Shown here: positions 24,880 to 34,645 of the stretch, piece by piece
Position numbering within the stretch: the stretch's first letter is position 1
Layout: every line of letters starts with the position of its first letter
Source: Mesorhizobium escarrei
Lineage (GTDB): Bacteria > Pseudomonadota > Alphaproteobacteria > Rhizobiales > Rhizobiaceae
Assembly: GCF_935825525.1 (NCBI RefSeq)
Contig: NZ_CAKXZT010000142.1
Span: 6,641-62,731 of the forward strand
Direction: 5' to 3'
DNA length: 56,091 nt
Notes under the pieces: model-generated
The model's input: the letters and a program-made list of their open reading frames with translations, nothing else
Databases searched by the model: none
What the model was told of the DNA's origin: nothing
Translations under genes and position numbers: made by a program

Positions 24880-25818
24880 ATGATCTACATCAGCGAAGAG
24901 GAGTCTGCTGCCCTCGTCACACATGAACTGGCTTTCGAGGCGGCGCGGGCAGCTCTCGTGGCAGCAGCATCGCGGCAGAGCTGGGTCTTTCCCGCTGTTC
25001 TCGGGCGCACACAGGAGGCGAGCAATACATTCTCAATCAAATCCAGTTCGTCGGAAGATCTGACCGGAGTGAAAATTGGCTCCTTCTGGTCGGGCAATCC
25101 GGCACGTGGCCTTCCCCGCCACAACTCCACCATCGTGCTGCTCGATCAGCATACAGGTCGACTCGGCGCCGTGATCGAGGCCGGGAAGGTCAACGCCTAC
25201 AGGACGGCCGCCGCCGACGCGGTTGCGGCCGATCTTCTTGCGCGCAAGCAAGCCAAGGTTCTGGCGATATTCGGTGCCGGCAACCAGGCGGGCTTCGAAG
25301 TGATGGCGCTGGCACGCATCCGCCCAATCGAGACGGTGCTGGTCGTGGCCCGGCCTTCGCCACGACGCGACGCTCTTGTCGATCAGATCGGCGAAAGGGG
25401 CCTGGAGGCGCGCGCTGCCTTGCCCGAAGAAGCCGTGCGCGCGGCCGACATCGTTGTGACGGCGACACCCTCCCGCGAACCGCTGTTCGACGCCGCTTGG
25501 GTGGGGCCGGGAACCCATATTGTCAGCATGGGGTCGGATGCTCCGGGCAAGCGCGAATTGCCGAGCGAGTTGTTTCCCAAGGCACGTCTGTTTTGTGATC
25601 TGCTTTCCCAGTCCGTCCAGATCGGCGAGTTCCAACATTTGCGCGACGAGATCGACGCCAGCGTGCTCGCGGTAACACCAATCGGCGACGTCATTGAAAT
25701 GCGTGCGCCCGGACGCCGCTTCGGCAACGAAATCACGGTCTTCGATAGTTCTGGTATCTCTCTACAGGATCTCTACATAGCCGATGCGCTGATCCGCGCA
25801 AAGGCGTCCCACCGCTGA
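24880..25818 (+). CDS. Ornithine cyclodeaminase/mu-crystallin family enzyme
   Basis: 312 residues. NAD(P)-binding motif FGAGNQAGFE (Gly132, Gly134), substrate region AYRTAAADAVAADLLARKQ with Arg108, and SMGSDAPGKREL. The family includes ornithine cyclodeaminase, delta-1-pyrroline-2-carboxylate / piperideine-2-carboxylate reductases, EutC-type ectoine-pathway enzymes and L-threo-3-hydroxyaspartate-type lyases, so the reaction is an imine reduction or amine elimination. It stands alone on the plus strand, convergent with the oxidoreductase ending at 25914. A cyclic imine reductase role would fit oxidation by the neighbouring FAD enzymes. Confidence 0.8.
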   Translation: MIYISEEESAALVTHELAFEAARAALVAAASRQSWVFPAVLGRTQEASNTFSIKSSSSEDLTGVKIGSFWSGNPARGLPRHNSTIVLLDQHTGRLGAVIEAGKVNAYRTAAADAVAADLLARKQAKVLAIFGAGNQAGFEVMALARIRPIETVLVVARPSPRRDALVDQIGERGLEARAALPEEAVRAADIVVTATPSREPLFDAAWVGPGTHIVSMGSDAPGKRELPSELFPKARLFCDLLSQSVQIGEFQHLRDEIDASVLAVTPIGDVIEMRAPGRRFGNEITVFDSSGISLQDLYIADALIRAKASHR

Positions 25819-25913
25819 TCAGCTTCGCACTGACAAGCCCAGCCCTGACGGATTTTCCGCAGCACTGGAGTGCTCTCCGGCAAAAACGTGGCCCGCGCGG
25901 TTCTGCAGTCGTG

Positions 25914-27281
25914 TCAGCGGCTGGCGCGCCACCAGGCGATACGGTCCTGCAGTGCATAGCCCTTGATGATGGCCGGCATGAACCACGGATTGCCACGATA
26001 GAGCGGGATGGCCGCAGGCGGCCGAAAGTCGAACGCGGTGCGCGCTTGCTCGCCATGCCCCATCAGCTTGTGGGCCGCACGCGTGCCAATCCATGGCGCC
26101 CAGACCACGCCCGAACCGCAGAAGCCAGTTGCATAGACCACGCCGTCCTTCTCGAAGATGCGGGGGATCATGTCGCGATGCATCGCCACATTGCCGAACC
26201 AGCTGTGCGAAAGTCGAACATTTTCCAGTTCGGGAAAAAGTTCGACCAGCCCGTTACGCAGACGGAGCGTCGGGGCTGCCGGATCACCTGCACGCGAGCT
26301 GTCGCGCCCCCCGAGCAGGATGCGTCTGCCGTCCGGCGAAGGGCGGTAATAGAAGCCAAGCTCGCGGCCCTCGCCCATCATCATCCGCTTCGGCATAAGG
26401 CGCGCCATCACCTCAGGTGCGAGTTCTTCGGTTGCAATGATGCGGCTGCGAACCGGCACCAGGCGGCGGCGCAGGAAGGGACTGGCGCCATCGGTATAGC
26501 CGTTCGTGCAGACCAGGACCTGCCGCGCCTGCACCGTTCCGGCCGAAGTGGCGACGCGGAACCCGGAGCCATCCCTTTCTATCGAGGTCACGGGCGTGTT
26601 CGGATGCACCGCCAGTCCCGAAGCGAACGCCACCCGCAGGAGCTCGGCGTGGAATTTGGCCGGGTGCAGCCCACCGATGTCCATCCGGACCATGCCGCCG
26701 CGATAGAAGTCGGTGCCGACGTAATTGCGCTGCTTTGCATATGGAACAGCGTATGATTCGATCCCCAGTTTCCTCGCCAACGCCTCGGCGCCGCGGGCCA
26801 TCTTCTCGTACTGTTCATATCCGATGGCGCCCTTGAACAGGCCAACCAGTTGAAAGTCGCAGTCGAGTTTTTCCGACTTGATGAAGTCGTAAAGGAATTC
26901 GCGCGCGACCTTGCCCTCGGCCTCGATCGCCATGGCTTTTTCTTCGCCGAAGCGCCGGGTGATCGTGGCGTAGTCCAGCCGGATGTTCCCGCTGGCAATT
27001 CCGCCATTGCGCGACGAGGCCCCCTCGCCCGGATTCATCGCATCAAAAGCTGCAACCGAGCGTCCTTCGCGCGCCAACACCAGCCCGGCCGAAAGCCCGG
27101 CATAACCGGCGCCGACGATCGCCACGTCGAGCTTCTTGGCCAGGGGCTGCGGCGGCAGCGGCATGACGGGTGCCGCTTCCCACCAGTAGGGCGTATTCTT
27201 GTCGGCGACTTTGGGCTCGTGCACGTGACTGACTTCTCGTTGCGGTTTCAGGAGGCTGGGTCGAGTAGACAGATCAGACAT
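25914..27281 (-). CDS. DAO-type FAD-dependent oxidoreductase, transporter-linked
   Basis: 455 residues. FAD motif VAIVGAGYAGLSAGLVLARE, then GASSRNGGIASGNI, and the C-terminal FAD contact GFCGSGVVWAPWIG. The C-terminal tail (YRGNPWFMPAIIKGYALQD) is like that of the 21144 enzyme (FGRPWFLPILGAYYRMKD), so they are paralogues. The start at 27281 overlaps the end of the permease gene by eight bases (an ATG two codons earlier is also possible). Its place as the last gene of the ABC-importer operon implies that it oxidises the imported compound. Confidence 0.83.
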   Translation of the reverse strand: MSDLSTRPSLLKPQREVSHVHEPKVADKNTPYWWEAAPVMPLPPQPLAKKLDVAIVGAGYAGLSAGLVLAREGRSVAAFDAMNPGEGASSRNGGIASGNIRLDYATITRRFGEEKAMAIEAEGKVAREFLYDFIKSEKLDCDFQLVGLFKGAIGYEQYEKMARGAEALARKLGIESYAVPYAKQRNYVGTDFYRGGMVRMDIGGLHPAKFHAELLRVAFASGLAVHPNTPVTSIERDGSGFRVATSAGTVQARQVLVCTNGYTDGASPFLRRRLVPVRSRIIATEELAPEVMARLMPKRMMMGEGRELGFYYRPSPDGRRILLGGRDSSRAGDPAAPTLRLRNGLVELFPELENVRLSHSWFGNVAMHRDMIPRIFEKDGVVYATGFCGSGVVWAPWIGTRAAHKLMGHGEQARTAFDFRPPAAIPLYRGNPWFMPAIIKGYALQDRIAWWRASR

Positions 27282-28152
27282 GGTCATCGCGCACGTCGAG
27301 CGCGTCACGCAGCCCGTCGCCGATGAAATTGAAGCTGGTCACGGCCATGGTGATGGCGGCCCCCGGAATGATCGCCAGCCAGGGCGCACTGTCCAGATAC
27401 TGCTGGGCGCCCTCGAGCATGTTGCCCCAGCTGGGCAGCGGCGGCTGAATGCCATAACCCAGGAAGCTGATATAGGCTTCCAGGAGGATCGCGTGCGCAA
27501 CCGTCAAAGTAGCGGCTACGATAATCGGGCCCATGGCGTTGGGCAGGATCTCGCGGAACATGATATGCGCGCCGCTCAGTCCCAGCATGCGCCCGGCCAG
27601 CACAAACTCGCGCTCGCGCAATGACCGCACCTCGGCCTCGACAATTCGCGCTACCTCCATCCAGCTGGTAACAGCGACGATGACGGTGACCATGGCCGGG
27701 CTCGGCTTCAGTGCCGCGGCCAAGGCCAGCAGCAGGAAGATGGAGGGGAATGACAGGAAGCCGTCGACCGTGCGCATCAGCGCTGCGCCGATCCAGCCGC
27801 CGCGGTAGCCCGCGATCACGCCGACGAGGGTTCCGATCAGCGTCGACAGCAGCATGGCAAAGAAAGCCACCAGCAGTGAGGTCCTCCCCGCCATGAGCAG
27901 TCGCGCCGCCACGTCCCGCCCCAAAGGATCGGTCCCGAGATAGTGGTAGCCGGTCAGCGGCGGTGAAAAGCGGGCGCGCAAATCGATGTATAGCGAATCA
28001 TAGGGCAGCAGATGAGGGCCGAAGACGCATGCCAGCGTCAGAAAGGTGATCATCGCCACTCCCAGCAACGCCAGATGATGGCTTGTGAAACGGCGCACGG
28101 TGCGGCTGCGCCACCAGCGGGTTGGTCCTGCATTTGCGGCGAGAGCGGTCAT
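27274..28152 (-). CDS. Dipeptide/oligopeptide-type ABC transporter permease (DppC-like)
   Basis: 292 residues, inner membrane. TM1 LALLGVAMITFLTLACVFGP, the DppC-typical loop HYLGTDPLGRDVAARLL, four or five further membrane segments and the EAA-like loop LAGRMLGLSGAHIMFREILP contacting the ATPase. Pairs with the DppB-like permease 35 bases upstream. Its stop overlaps the FAD oxidoreductase start. The family imports dipeptides, opines, D-amino-acid peptides or amines. Confidence 0.9.
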   Translation of the reverse strand: MTALAANAGPTRWWRSRTVRRFTSHHLALLGVAMITFLTLACVFGPHLLPYDSLYIDLRARFSPPLTGYHYLGTDPLGRDVAARLLMAGRTSLLVAFFAMLLSTLIGTLVGVIAGYRGGWIGAALMRTVDGFLSFPSIFLLLALAAALKPSPAMVTVIVAVTSWMEVARIVEAEVRSLREREFVLAGRMLGLSGAHIMFREILPNAMGPIIVAATLTVAHAILLEAYISFLGYGIQPPLPSWGNMLEGAQQYLDSAPWLAIIPGAAITMAVTSFNFIGDGLRDALDVRDDHV

Positions 28153-28187
28153 TTCGGGTGCCTCCTGTTGGGCGTGAGGTTAGGCGC

Positions 28188-29138
28188 TCAACCCAGACGA
28201 ATGCGCGGGTCGACGAGCGCTACCGCTATGTCTGCGATCAGGTTGCCCAGAATGACGAGGATGGCTGAGAACATCAGCAGTCCCATCACGACCGGGTAGT
28301 CGCTGTAGCCGAGGCTGTCCAGGAACAGTCGACCCATTCCCGGCCAGGTAAACACTGTCTCCGTCACCAGCGCGCCGGTCAGGATGCTGGGAAGCTGGAC
28401 CCCGGCCAGTGTGATCATCGGCAAAAGCGCATTGCCGACGACGTGCTTCATTATGACTCGGCGCTCGCTCAGGCCTTTGGCGCGGGCGGTCTTGACAAAA
28501 TCCTGGCTGATGGCGTCGAGCGTCGCCGATCGCATGTAGCGGCTCCAGATCGCGACATGCACCAGCGACAGCACGATGCTTGGCAGGATCAGGTGATGCA
28601 GGTAGTTCAGGACCGAGCCGTCGCCGATCGTGTACATGTTGCCTGCCGGCAGCCAGCCCAGCTGCAGGGAGAAGATGTAGATGCCGACGAGCCCGAACCA
28701 GAAGGTCGGGATCGACAGCGCGACCATGGCTCCGACCGTCGCCATATAGTCGAACAGCGAATAGCGGTGCGTGGCGCCGCGGATACCTATCCAGGTGCCG
28801 ATGGCGATTGCGATCGCGGTGGAAGACCCCATCAGCAACAGCGTGGCGAAGACGTGCCGGCCAATCACTGCCAGCACAGGGGCGCCGTCGCGGAAGGAGT
28901 GGCCCCAGTCGCCCTGGAGAAGCCGCCAGGCCCAGTCGAGATATTGCATCAAAAGCGGACGGTTCAGCCCCAATTGCTCTTTCAGGCGATCGAGATCGTC
29001 CTGCGTCATGCTGGGGTCGAGCCCGAATTGCGCCAGCGGCCCGCCCGGCAGCAGGTTCAGGACGAAGAAGCCGATGACCGAGACGATCAGGAGCAGGATG
29101 AGGCTCTGTGAGAGCCGGTTGAGCAGGAAGCCGCGCAT
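28188..29138 (-). CDS. Dipeptide/oligopeptide-type ABC transporter permease (DppB-like)
   Basis: 316 residues, inner membrane. TM1 LSQSLILLLIVSVIGFFVLN, the GGP-containing periplasmic entry (LLPGGPLAQFG), internal segments around LALSIPTFWFGLVGIYIFSL and the EAA loop VKTARAKGLSERRVIMKHVV. Typical length and order for DppB. It precedes the DppC-like gene by 35 bases and follows the binding protein by about 70 bases in one operon. Confidence 0.9.
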   Translation of the reverse strand: MRGFLLNRLSQSLILLLIVSVIGFFVLNLLPGGPLAQFGLDPSMTQDDLDRLKEQLGLNRPLLMQYLDWAWRLLQGDWGHSFRDGAPVLAVIGRHVFATLLLMGSSTAIAIAIGTWIGIRGATHRYSLFDYMATVGAMVALSIPTFWFGLVGIYIFSLQLGWLPAGNMYTIGDGSVLNYLHHLILPSIVLSLVHVAIWSRYMRSATLDAISQDFVKTARAKGLSERRVIMKHVVGNALLPMITLAGVQLPSILTGALVTETVFTWPGMGRLFLDSLGYSDYPVVMGLLMFSAILVILGNLIADIAVALVDPRIRLG

Positions 29139-29207
29139 TCATCTCTCCTCTTTCAAGACAACGCCGATGACTGGCCGCCGCCGCGATGCGGCGGCGGCGT
29201 ATGTATG

Positions 29208-30881
29208 TCAGTCCTTCCAATGCCATTCGGCGGCATGCCAGGATGCGACGCGGGTGTTGGAATTTGCCTCGAAACCCTCCAGCCCTTGCTTGCGGCCGAA
29301 CACGTTGGTGTAGGCAAACAGAGGCAGGAACGGCAGATCCTGACGAACGATTTCCTGCACGCGCAGATAGATGGCTCGGCGCTGTTCCCGATCGAAGGTG
29401 CGGGCGCCCTTCTCGAGCAACGCATCGACCTCCGGGTTGGAGTATTGGCCTGTGTTCGAGCCCTTTCCGCCCTTGGCGACGATTGCCTTGGTGTGCAGGC
29501 GGTTGGAAACGTCGGGGTCGCCCGCGATGACATTGGTTACACCGGAGATGGCTGACTCGAACTGCGATTTCAGCCAGAAATCCCCCCACATGACGGCGGC
29601 CGGCAGGTTCGAGATGGTCATCTCGACCCCGATCTCGGCGAATGTCTGCTGCAGGAACTGCTGCGTCTGCTCGCGCAAATGGTTGCCGGAAGTGGTGGAG
29701 TTGGCGAACGACAGACGCACCCCGTCCTTCGCCCGTATTCCATCGGCTCCGGGTACCCAGCCGGCCTCGTCGAGGATCTGGCCCGCGCGCTCGAGGTTGA
29801 ACTCCTGTGCCGGCAGGTTCGGATTGTAGTAGTAGGAATTCTGCGGCATGAACGTCTCGGTGGGTTTGTGGATCCCGTAATAAAGTGCTTCGAGGATCGA
29901 TTTCCTGTCCATTGCGGCGTAGAGCGCCTGGCGGACCGCCGGGTCCTTGAATTGCGGCTTCTCAAGATTGAGATAGATCGACTCGACCGATGCCCCAGGC
30001 TCCAGCTTGACCATACGATCCGATAGTTGGCTGGCTTCCGCGTAGTGGTCGGCGGTTATGAATGCCTGGTCGACGAGATCGATGTCGCCGCTCTTGAACT
30101 GGGTGTAGAGCACCGTCATGTCGGGGATGTATTTGAAGACGAGCCGCTCCAAATAAGGGCCCTCCCCGGCATAATCCGCATTCGCGACGAGTTCGATATG
30201 ATCGCCGGCAACGCGCTGCGCCCACTTGAAAGCGCCAGTGCCGACAGGCGCCTGATTGAAGGCGGCTGCATTGGGATCGGCCTCTTTCTCAAGGATGTGC
30301 TTGGGAACCATGAAGGTTTCGGCGAGAAACGACTGGTAGGGGGCGAAAGCCTCCTCCATCCGCCAGGTCAGCTCGGTCGGCGAGACCACCTTGATATCGC
30401 GCACCAGCGAATGGCCGGCCGTGCGCCACGCGCGGAATTTCGGATTGGTGATGAGCTCAAGAGTGAATTTCACATCTTCGGCCGTGAACGGCTTGCCGTC
30501 GTGCCAGCGGACGTCGTCACGCAGGCGGATGCGCCACACAAGTCCGTCCTCTGAAATGCCACCGTTTTTCTGGCTGGGCACTTCGACCACAAGATTGGGC
30601 TGAAGAACGCCTTTGGGATCCATGCGAACGAGTGCGTCAAACACCGAGAAATGCACAGCCTCGTCAGCCTCGATATGCGGCATCAGCGGATTGAAGACGG
30701 TGGGTTCTTGCGAAAGCCCGACGACGACGCGGCCGGTTGGGCTCGCCGGAGGGTTCTGGGCGAACGCGGGTTTGCCCAACAGATTGGGCGCAAAGAGGCC
30801 TGCAGCCCCGCCTATCGCCATCAACCGCAGTGCATCGCGTCGCGAGTAGTTTGATTTTTTGGTGGTTGAGCGTTCAGTCAT
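29208..30881 (-). CDS. Family 5 solute-binding protein of a dipeptide-type ABC importer
   Basis: 557 residues, periplasmic. Tat-type leader (YSRRDALRLMAIGGAAGLFA) ending near AFAQNPP, then the SBP_bac_5 fold: VGLSQEPTVFNPLMPHIEAD, WRIRLRDDVRWHDGKPFTAE, VGTGAFKWAQRVAGDHIELV and RQALYAAMDRKSILEALYYG. It captures the substrate for the permease pair encoded downstream. Start 30881 is chosen because residues before it do not resemble a leader. The RDD/WHDGKPF block is the usual ligand-adjacent motif; the ligand itself is not evident. Confidence 0.88.
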   Translation of the reverse strand: MTERSTTKKSNYSRRDALRLMAIGGAAGLFAPNLLGKPAFAQNPPASPTGRVVVGLSQEPTVFNPLMPHIEADEAVHFSVFDALVRMDPKGVLQPNLVVEVPSQKNGGISEDGLVWRIRLRDDVRWHDGKPFTAEDVKFTLELITNPKFRAWRTAGHSLVRDIKVVSPTELTWRMEEAFAPYQSFLAETFMVPKHILEKEADPNAAAFNQAPVGTGAFKWAQRVAGDHIELVANADYAGEGPYLERLVFKYIPDMTVLYTQFKSGDIDLVDQAFITADHYAEASQLSDRMVKLEPGASVESIYLNLEKPQFKDPAVRQALYAAMDRKSILEALYYGIHKPTETFMPQNSYYYNPNLPAQEFNLERAGQILDEAGWVPGADGIRAKDGVRLSFANSTTSGNHLREQTQQFLQQTFAEIGVEMTISNLPAAVMWGDFWLKSQFESAISGVTNVIAGDPDVSNRLHTKAIVAKGGKGSNTGQYSNPEVDALLEKGARTFDREQRRAIYLRVQEIVRQDLPFLPLFAYTNVFGRKQGLEGFEANSNTRVASWHAAEWHWKD

Positions 30882-30918
30882 TGGAATTCCCTTGTTTTGG
30901 CGGTGTCCGCCGTGGCTA

Positions 30919-32583
30919 TTATCCGTTTGCTGCAACCGGGCGTGTCGTTCCCGGCTGCTCTCCAGGAATCGCCGCCACCAGCTCACGTGTGTAGGCTGAT
31001 TGCGGGTCGAGGAAGATTTGCGATGGCGGTCCCCGTTCGACGATCCGCCCTTTCTGCATCACCGCGATCTCGTCGCAGATCTGGCTGGCGACGCGCAGGT
31101 CGTGGGTGATGAAGATCATCGACACACCGGTCTCCCGCTGGATCTGGTCGAGCAGCCGCAGGATTTGGGCCTGGATCGACACGTCGAGCGCCGACACAGC
31201 TTCATCGGCGATCAGCAGCTTCGGCTTGAACATCAGTGCCCGAGCGATGCCGATGCGCTGGCGCTGCCCACCGGAAAATTCATGCGGAAAGCGATCAAAG
31301 GCGCCGGCATCGAGCCCGACATGAGCCAGGAGCGCCTTCGCCTCTTCACGCGCCTTGGCATAGGGCGTCCCGTGCGCGACTGGGCCAACGGTCAGGATGT
31401 GGCCGATCGTCGAGCGCGGGTTGAGCGAGGCGAATGGATCCTGGAAGATCATCTGGACCCGCGGCCGCAGCGGGCGGAACTCGGCTTCGGAAAGCTTGGC
31501 GATGTCGCGGCCCTCGAACAGAATCCCGCCGCCGTCGCTGTCCAGCAGCTTGATCAAAAGCCGGCCAAGCGATGATTTGCCGGAACCGCTTTCGCCCACA
31601 ACGCCCAGCGTGCGCCCCGGCGCCAGATCGAACGACACCTCGTTGACCGCGGGCACGACGCGCTGCGCGCTGAACAGGGAACTGCCGCTGCGGTAGGTCT
31701 TCACCAGGCCTTCGACCTTCAGGATCGGCGCTTTGTCGGCCGTCTCCAGAGGAACGCGGTCCTCACCGGTCAGGTGCGGGACGGCTGCGATAAGGCGCCT
31801 TGTGTAGGGATGGCCAGGCGACTTCAGGACCTGCTGAGCGCTACCCTGCTCGACGATGTGGCCCTTCTCCATCACCACGACGCTGTCTGCGATCTCGGCC
31901 ACCACCCCGAAGTCATGGGTGATGAACATGACGCTCATTCCCTTGCGGCGCTGAATCTCGCGGATCAGCTCCAGAATCTGTGCCTGGGTGGTCACGTCGA
32001 GCGCGGTCGTCGGTTCATCCGCGATCAGGATCGTCGGCTCGAGTGCCAGCGCCATGGCGATCATCACCCGCTGCCGCTGCCCGCCGGAGAGGCGGAACGG
32101 ATACTGGTGGTACATGAGTTCCGGGTCCGGCAGTCCCACCTCAGTCAGCAACTCGATAGCGCGGCCGCGACGGGATTTCGGAGTGCCGACGCCATGCGCC
32201 GCCATGACCTCGTCGATCTGTGCACCCACCGTCATCAACGGATTGAGCGCCGACAGCGGGTCCTGGAAGATCATCGACACCACTCGGCCGCGCAGGCTGC
32301 GCAGCTTGTCCTGCGGCATGCCTACGATGTTCATCCCATCGAGGTGGATGGCGCCTGAGGAGACGCGGATCACCTTGGACAGCAGCCCCATGATGGCGTT
32401 GGCGGTGACCGACTTGCCGGATCCGGACTCGCCAATGACGCACAGAATCTGGCCGCGTTTCAGATCAAAGGAGATGTTCTCGACGGCATAAGTCCGTTCC
32501 ATGCCTTTCGGCAAATTCACCGTGAGGTCGCGCACCGAAAGCGCCACATCGTGGGGGGCTACAGGCTGGATGCTTACGACCAT
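30919..32583 (-). CDS. Fused ABC transporter ATPase (DppD-DppF type)
   Basis: 554 residues, two complete ATPase domains in one chain. Walker A: GESGSGKSVT (about 51-60) and GESGSGKSSLGRLL (about 330). Signatures LSGGQRQRVMIAMALALEP and FSGGQRQRIGIARALMFKP, with Walker B LIADEPTTALDV and LIADEAVSALDV. The second Walker B has AVSALD in place of the usual PTSALD. Each half ends with the peptide-family extension (SPGHPYTRRLIAAVP; PQSAYTRELVAAIPG). It powers the DppB/DppC-like importer. It is the first gene of the operon; the divergent 33219 gene is 635 bases upstream. Confidence 0.9.
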   Translation of the reverse strand: MVVSIQPVAPHDVALSVRDLTVNLPKGMERTYAVENISFDLKRGQILCVIGESGSGKSVTANAIMGLLSKVIRVSSGAIHLDGMNIVGMPQDKLRSLRGRVVSMIFQDPLSALNPLMTVGAQIDEVMAAHGVGTPKSRRGRAIELLTEVGLPDPELMYHQYPFRLSGGQRQRVMIAMALALEPTILIADEPTTALDVTTQAQILELIREIQRRKGMSVMFITHDFGVVAEIADSVVVMEKGHIVEQGSAQQVLKSPGHPYTRRLIAAVPHLTGEDRVPLETADKAPILKVEGLVKTYRSGSSLFSAQRVVPAVNEVSFDLAPGRTLGVVGESGSGKSSLGRLLIKLLDSDGGGILFEGRDIAKLSEAEFRPLRPRVQMIFQDPFASLNPRSTIGHILTVGPVAHGTPYAKAREEAKALLAHVGLDAGAFDRFPHEFSGGQRQRIGIARALMFKPKLLIADEAVSALDVSIQAQILRLLDQIQRETGVSMIFITHDLRVASQICDEIAVMQKGRIVERGPPSQIFLDPQSAYTRELVAAIPGEQPGTTRPVAANG

Positions 32584-33218
32584 TGCGATCGCCTCCCCTT
32601 TGAACCGAGCGGGTCCACCCTGTTGCGGACCGCATCATCGCTCTTTGAGCAGAAGCGGCTCACCGTAGCGTCCGTCGTCTGATCATCTCGGCGCTTCGAG
32701 CCCTGCGGCTGCGACAGACTGATTCTGCTCATCCTGGCGGCTCCCTTGATGAAATCCGGTCCGTGTACCGGATACTGTTCCCTTGGAGCTTGCCCGCTAT
32801 AAGGAAGGGTTGCTCCGTTCTTTCAGCCAGTTTGACTGTTCTGTATCCGCATAGTCGTCGAAATTTGGCCCTCGGGCGGCAGGAACTTCTGAAAAGAACG
32901 TCAGGTTCGGCATTTCACTCTGCTCCCGTTCCGGCGGAGAAGCCGGGATTAGACAACCAGGTCCTTCGTCCGCAATTTGTGCGCGACAGGCCTTGCGTCA
33001 CTGCGCGCCGCCTCCCGAAAAGCCCATGCCGCAGATCACGCGACTGGATGAAGTGCACTCCTGCTTGCCCCTGCAATGGGGGGCCAGCAAGCGCTTTTCG
33101 GCAACAATTACCTGTTCTATGGCTGCAAACCGCAGGAAATTCCGTCCAGGCATGAACTCCGCAGCCTGCCTCTGCGGGCCGCAGGCTAGGATGCTTCAAA
33201 TTTACCGGAGTCCCATCC
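32584..33218. promoter_or_regulatory. Divergent intergenic region, no gene seen
   Basis: 635 bases between the importer operon and the plus-strand FAD oxidoreductase. Reading frames here are short and Arg/Ser/Pro-rich. Both promoters must lie here, possibly with an Lrp-type operator given the Lrp gene at 35433; I could not place one. Confidence 0.4.
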
Positions 33219-34544
33219 ATGCCCGCGCCGCTCATTCACATCGATTCCAGCCCATCCCTGCCTCGCGAGGCGGACGCCGTCGTCATCGGCGGCGGCGTGG
33301 CAGGCGTGTTCACGGCCTATTATCTGGCGCGACGGGGCGTCAGCGTTGCCCTGCTGGAGAAGGGGCGCATTGGCGCCGAACAGTCCAGCCGCAACTGGGG
33401 CTGGTGCCGGCAGCAGAACCGTGACGCGCGCGAGTTGCCGATGGCAACCAAGAGCCTCGATCTCTGGGAAAAAGTGGCGCAGGAGACCGGCGAGGACACC
33501 GGCTTCCGCAGCTGCGGCCTGCTCTATCTCTCGCAGGACGAAAACGAGTTGGCAGGCTGGGCAAAGTGGCGCGATTTCGCAAGGACGGTTGGCGTCACGA
33601 CGCATGTGCTGAGCGCGGAAGAAGCCACCGAACGGGGCAAGGCGACCGGCCGCAAATGGAAAGGCGGCGTGTTCTCGCCAACTGACGGAACGGCGGATCC
33701 ATCAAAGGCGGTGCCGGTTGCCGCGCGCGGCATCATGGCGGCCGGCGGTACCGTACATCAGAATTGCGCAGCGCGCGGGCTGGAGCTGAGCGCCGGCCGG
33801 GTCAGCGGCGTCGTTACAGAAGCCGGAACCATCCGGACAACGACCGTGGTCATGGCCGGAGGCGCGTGGGCTTCTTCCTTCTGCAACCAGCTTGGTATTC
33901 GTTTCCCACAAGCTGCCGTGCGTCAATCCATTCTAGCCGTAGCGCCGGGCGCAGAACGCCTGCCGGATGCCCTCCATACTGCGCGCGTCTCGCTGACGCG
34001 ACGCGGCAACGGTGGATACGCGCTGGCGATCAGCGGGCGGGCGCGAGTCGATCCAACGCCGCAGCAGCTCAGGTTCAGCCGCGAGTTCGTACCCATGTTC
34101 GCCCGCCGCTGGCGCAGTCTGGCCCCGGGAGCGTTCGAGGGCTGGCGTCAAGGTCATGAAAGCCTGGGGAAATGGGCAGTTGACGACGTAACACCAATGG
34201 AACGGAATCGGATTCTCGACCCGAAGCCGGACATGGGGCAGATTCGGCTGACATATCAAAGAGCCTGCGAATTGCTGCCCGAATTCCAGCGCGTGGCGAT
34301 TTCTCATGCTTGGGCGGGCTATGTCGACAGCACGCCCGATGGCGTCCCGGCAATCGGTGAAGTGGAGGGGATTCCGGGCTTCCTTCTCGCCGCGGGATTT
34401 AGCGGTCACGGCTTCGGGATCGGGCCCGGCGCTGGGCATATGATCGCCGATATCATCACCGGCAGCGAGCCGATCGTCGATCCGCGTCCTTATAGGCCCG
34501 AGCGTCTGAAGACAGCTGCGTGGGGCAAGGTCGCTGAATTCTGA
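33219..34544 (+). CDS. DadA-like FAD-dependent (D-)amino acid dehydrogenase
   Basis: 441 residues. FAD motif AVVIGGGVAGVFTAYYLARR, then EQSSRNWGWCRQQNRDAREL, and the C-terminal SHAWAGYVDSTPDGVPAIGE and GFSGHGFGIGPGAGHMIADI, the arrangement of D-amino-acid-dehydrogenase/glycine-oxidase relatives. It should oxidise an amino or imino acid to the oxo acid. Divergent from the importer operon, and followed after about 100 bases by the ruined tartrate dehydrogenase copy. It differs from the two PuuB-like paralogues at 21144 and 25914, which lack the WGWCRQQ segment. Confidence 0.83.
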   Translation: MPAPLIHIDSSPSLPREADAVVIGGGVAGVFTAYYLARRGVSVALLEKGRIGAEQSSRNWGWCRQQNRDARELPMATKSLDLWEKVAQETGEDTGFRSCGLLYLSQDENELAGWAKWRDFARTVGVTTHVLSAEEATERGKATGRKWKGGVFSPTDGTADPSKAVPVAARGIMAAGGTVHQNCAARGLELSAGRVSGVVTEAGTIRTTTVVMAGGAWASSFCNQLGIRFPQAAVRQSILAVAPGAERLPDALHTARVSLTRRGNGGYALAISGRARVDPTPQQLRFSREFVPMFARRWRSLAPGAFEGWRQGHESLGKWAVDDVTPMERNRILDPKPDMGQIRLTYQRACELLPEFQRVAISHAWAGYVDSTPDGVPAIGEVEGIPGFLLAAGFSGHGFGIGPGAGHMIADIITGSEPIVDPRPYRPERLKTAAWGKVAEF

Positions 34545-34598
34545 GAAGACCGTTTACCAAGCTACATCAGGTCGCACACGAGAGCGGGGCCGCGAGGT

Positions 34599-34632
34599 GG
34601 CCAGCACTGAAAACAGGGCCAGCACTGAAAAC
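34599..34632. repeat. Short tandem repeat before the broken dehydrogenase
   Basis: GGCCAGCACTGAAAAC occurs at 34599-34614 and 34617-34632. It lies just upstream of the ATG at 34646, placing a duplicated segment in the 5' leader. Confidence 0.7.
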
Positions 34633-34645
34633 TGGGAAAGTGACG

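Noticed and set aside
32763..33155. 130-codon plus-strand frame in the divergent intergenic region
   Set aside because: Composition of non-coding GC-rich DNA; ends without any motif.
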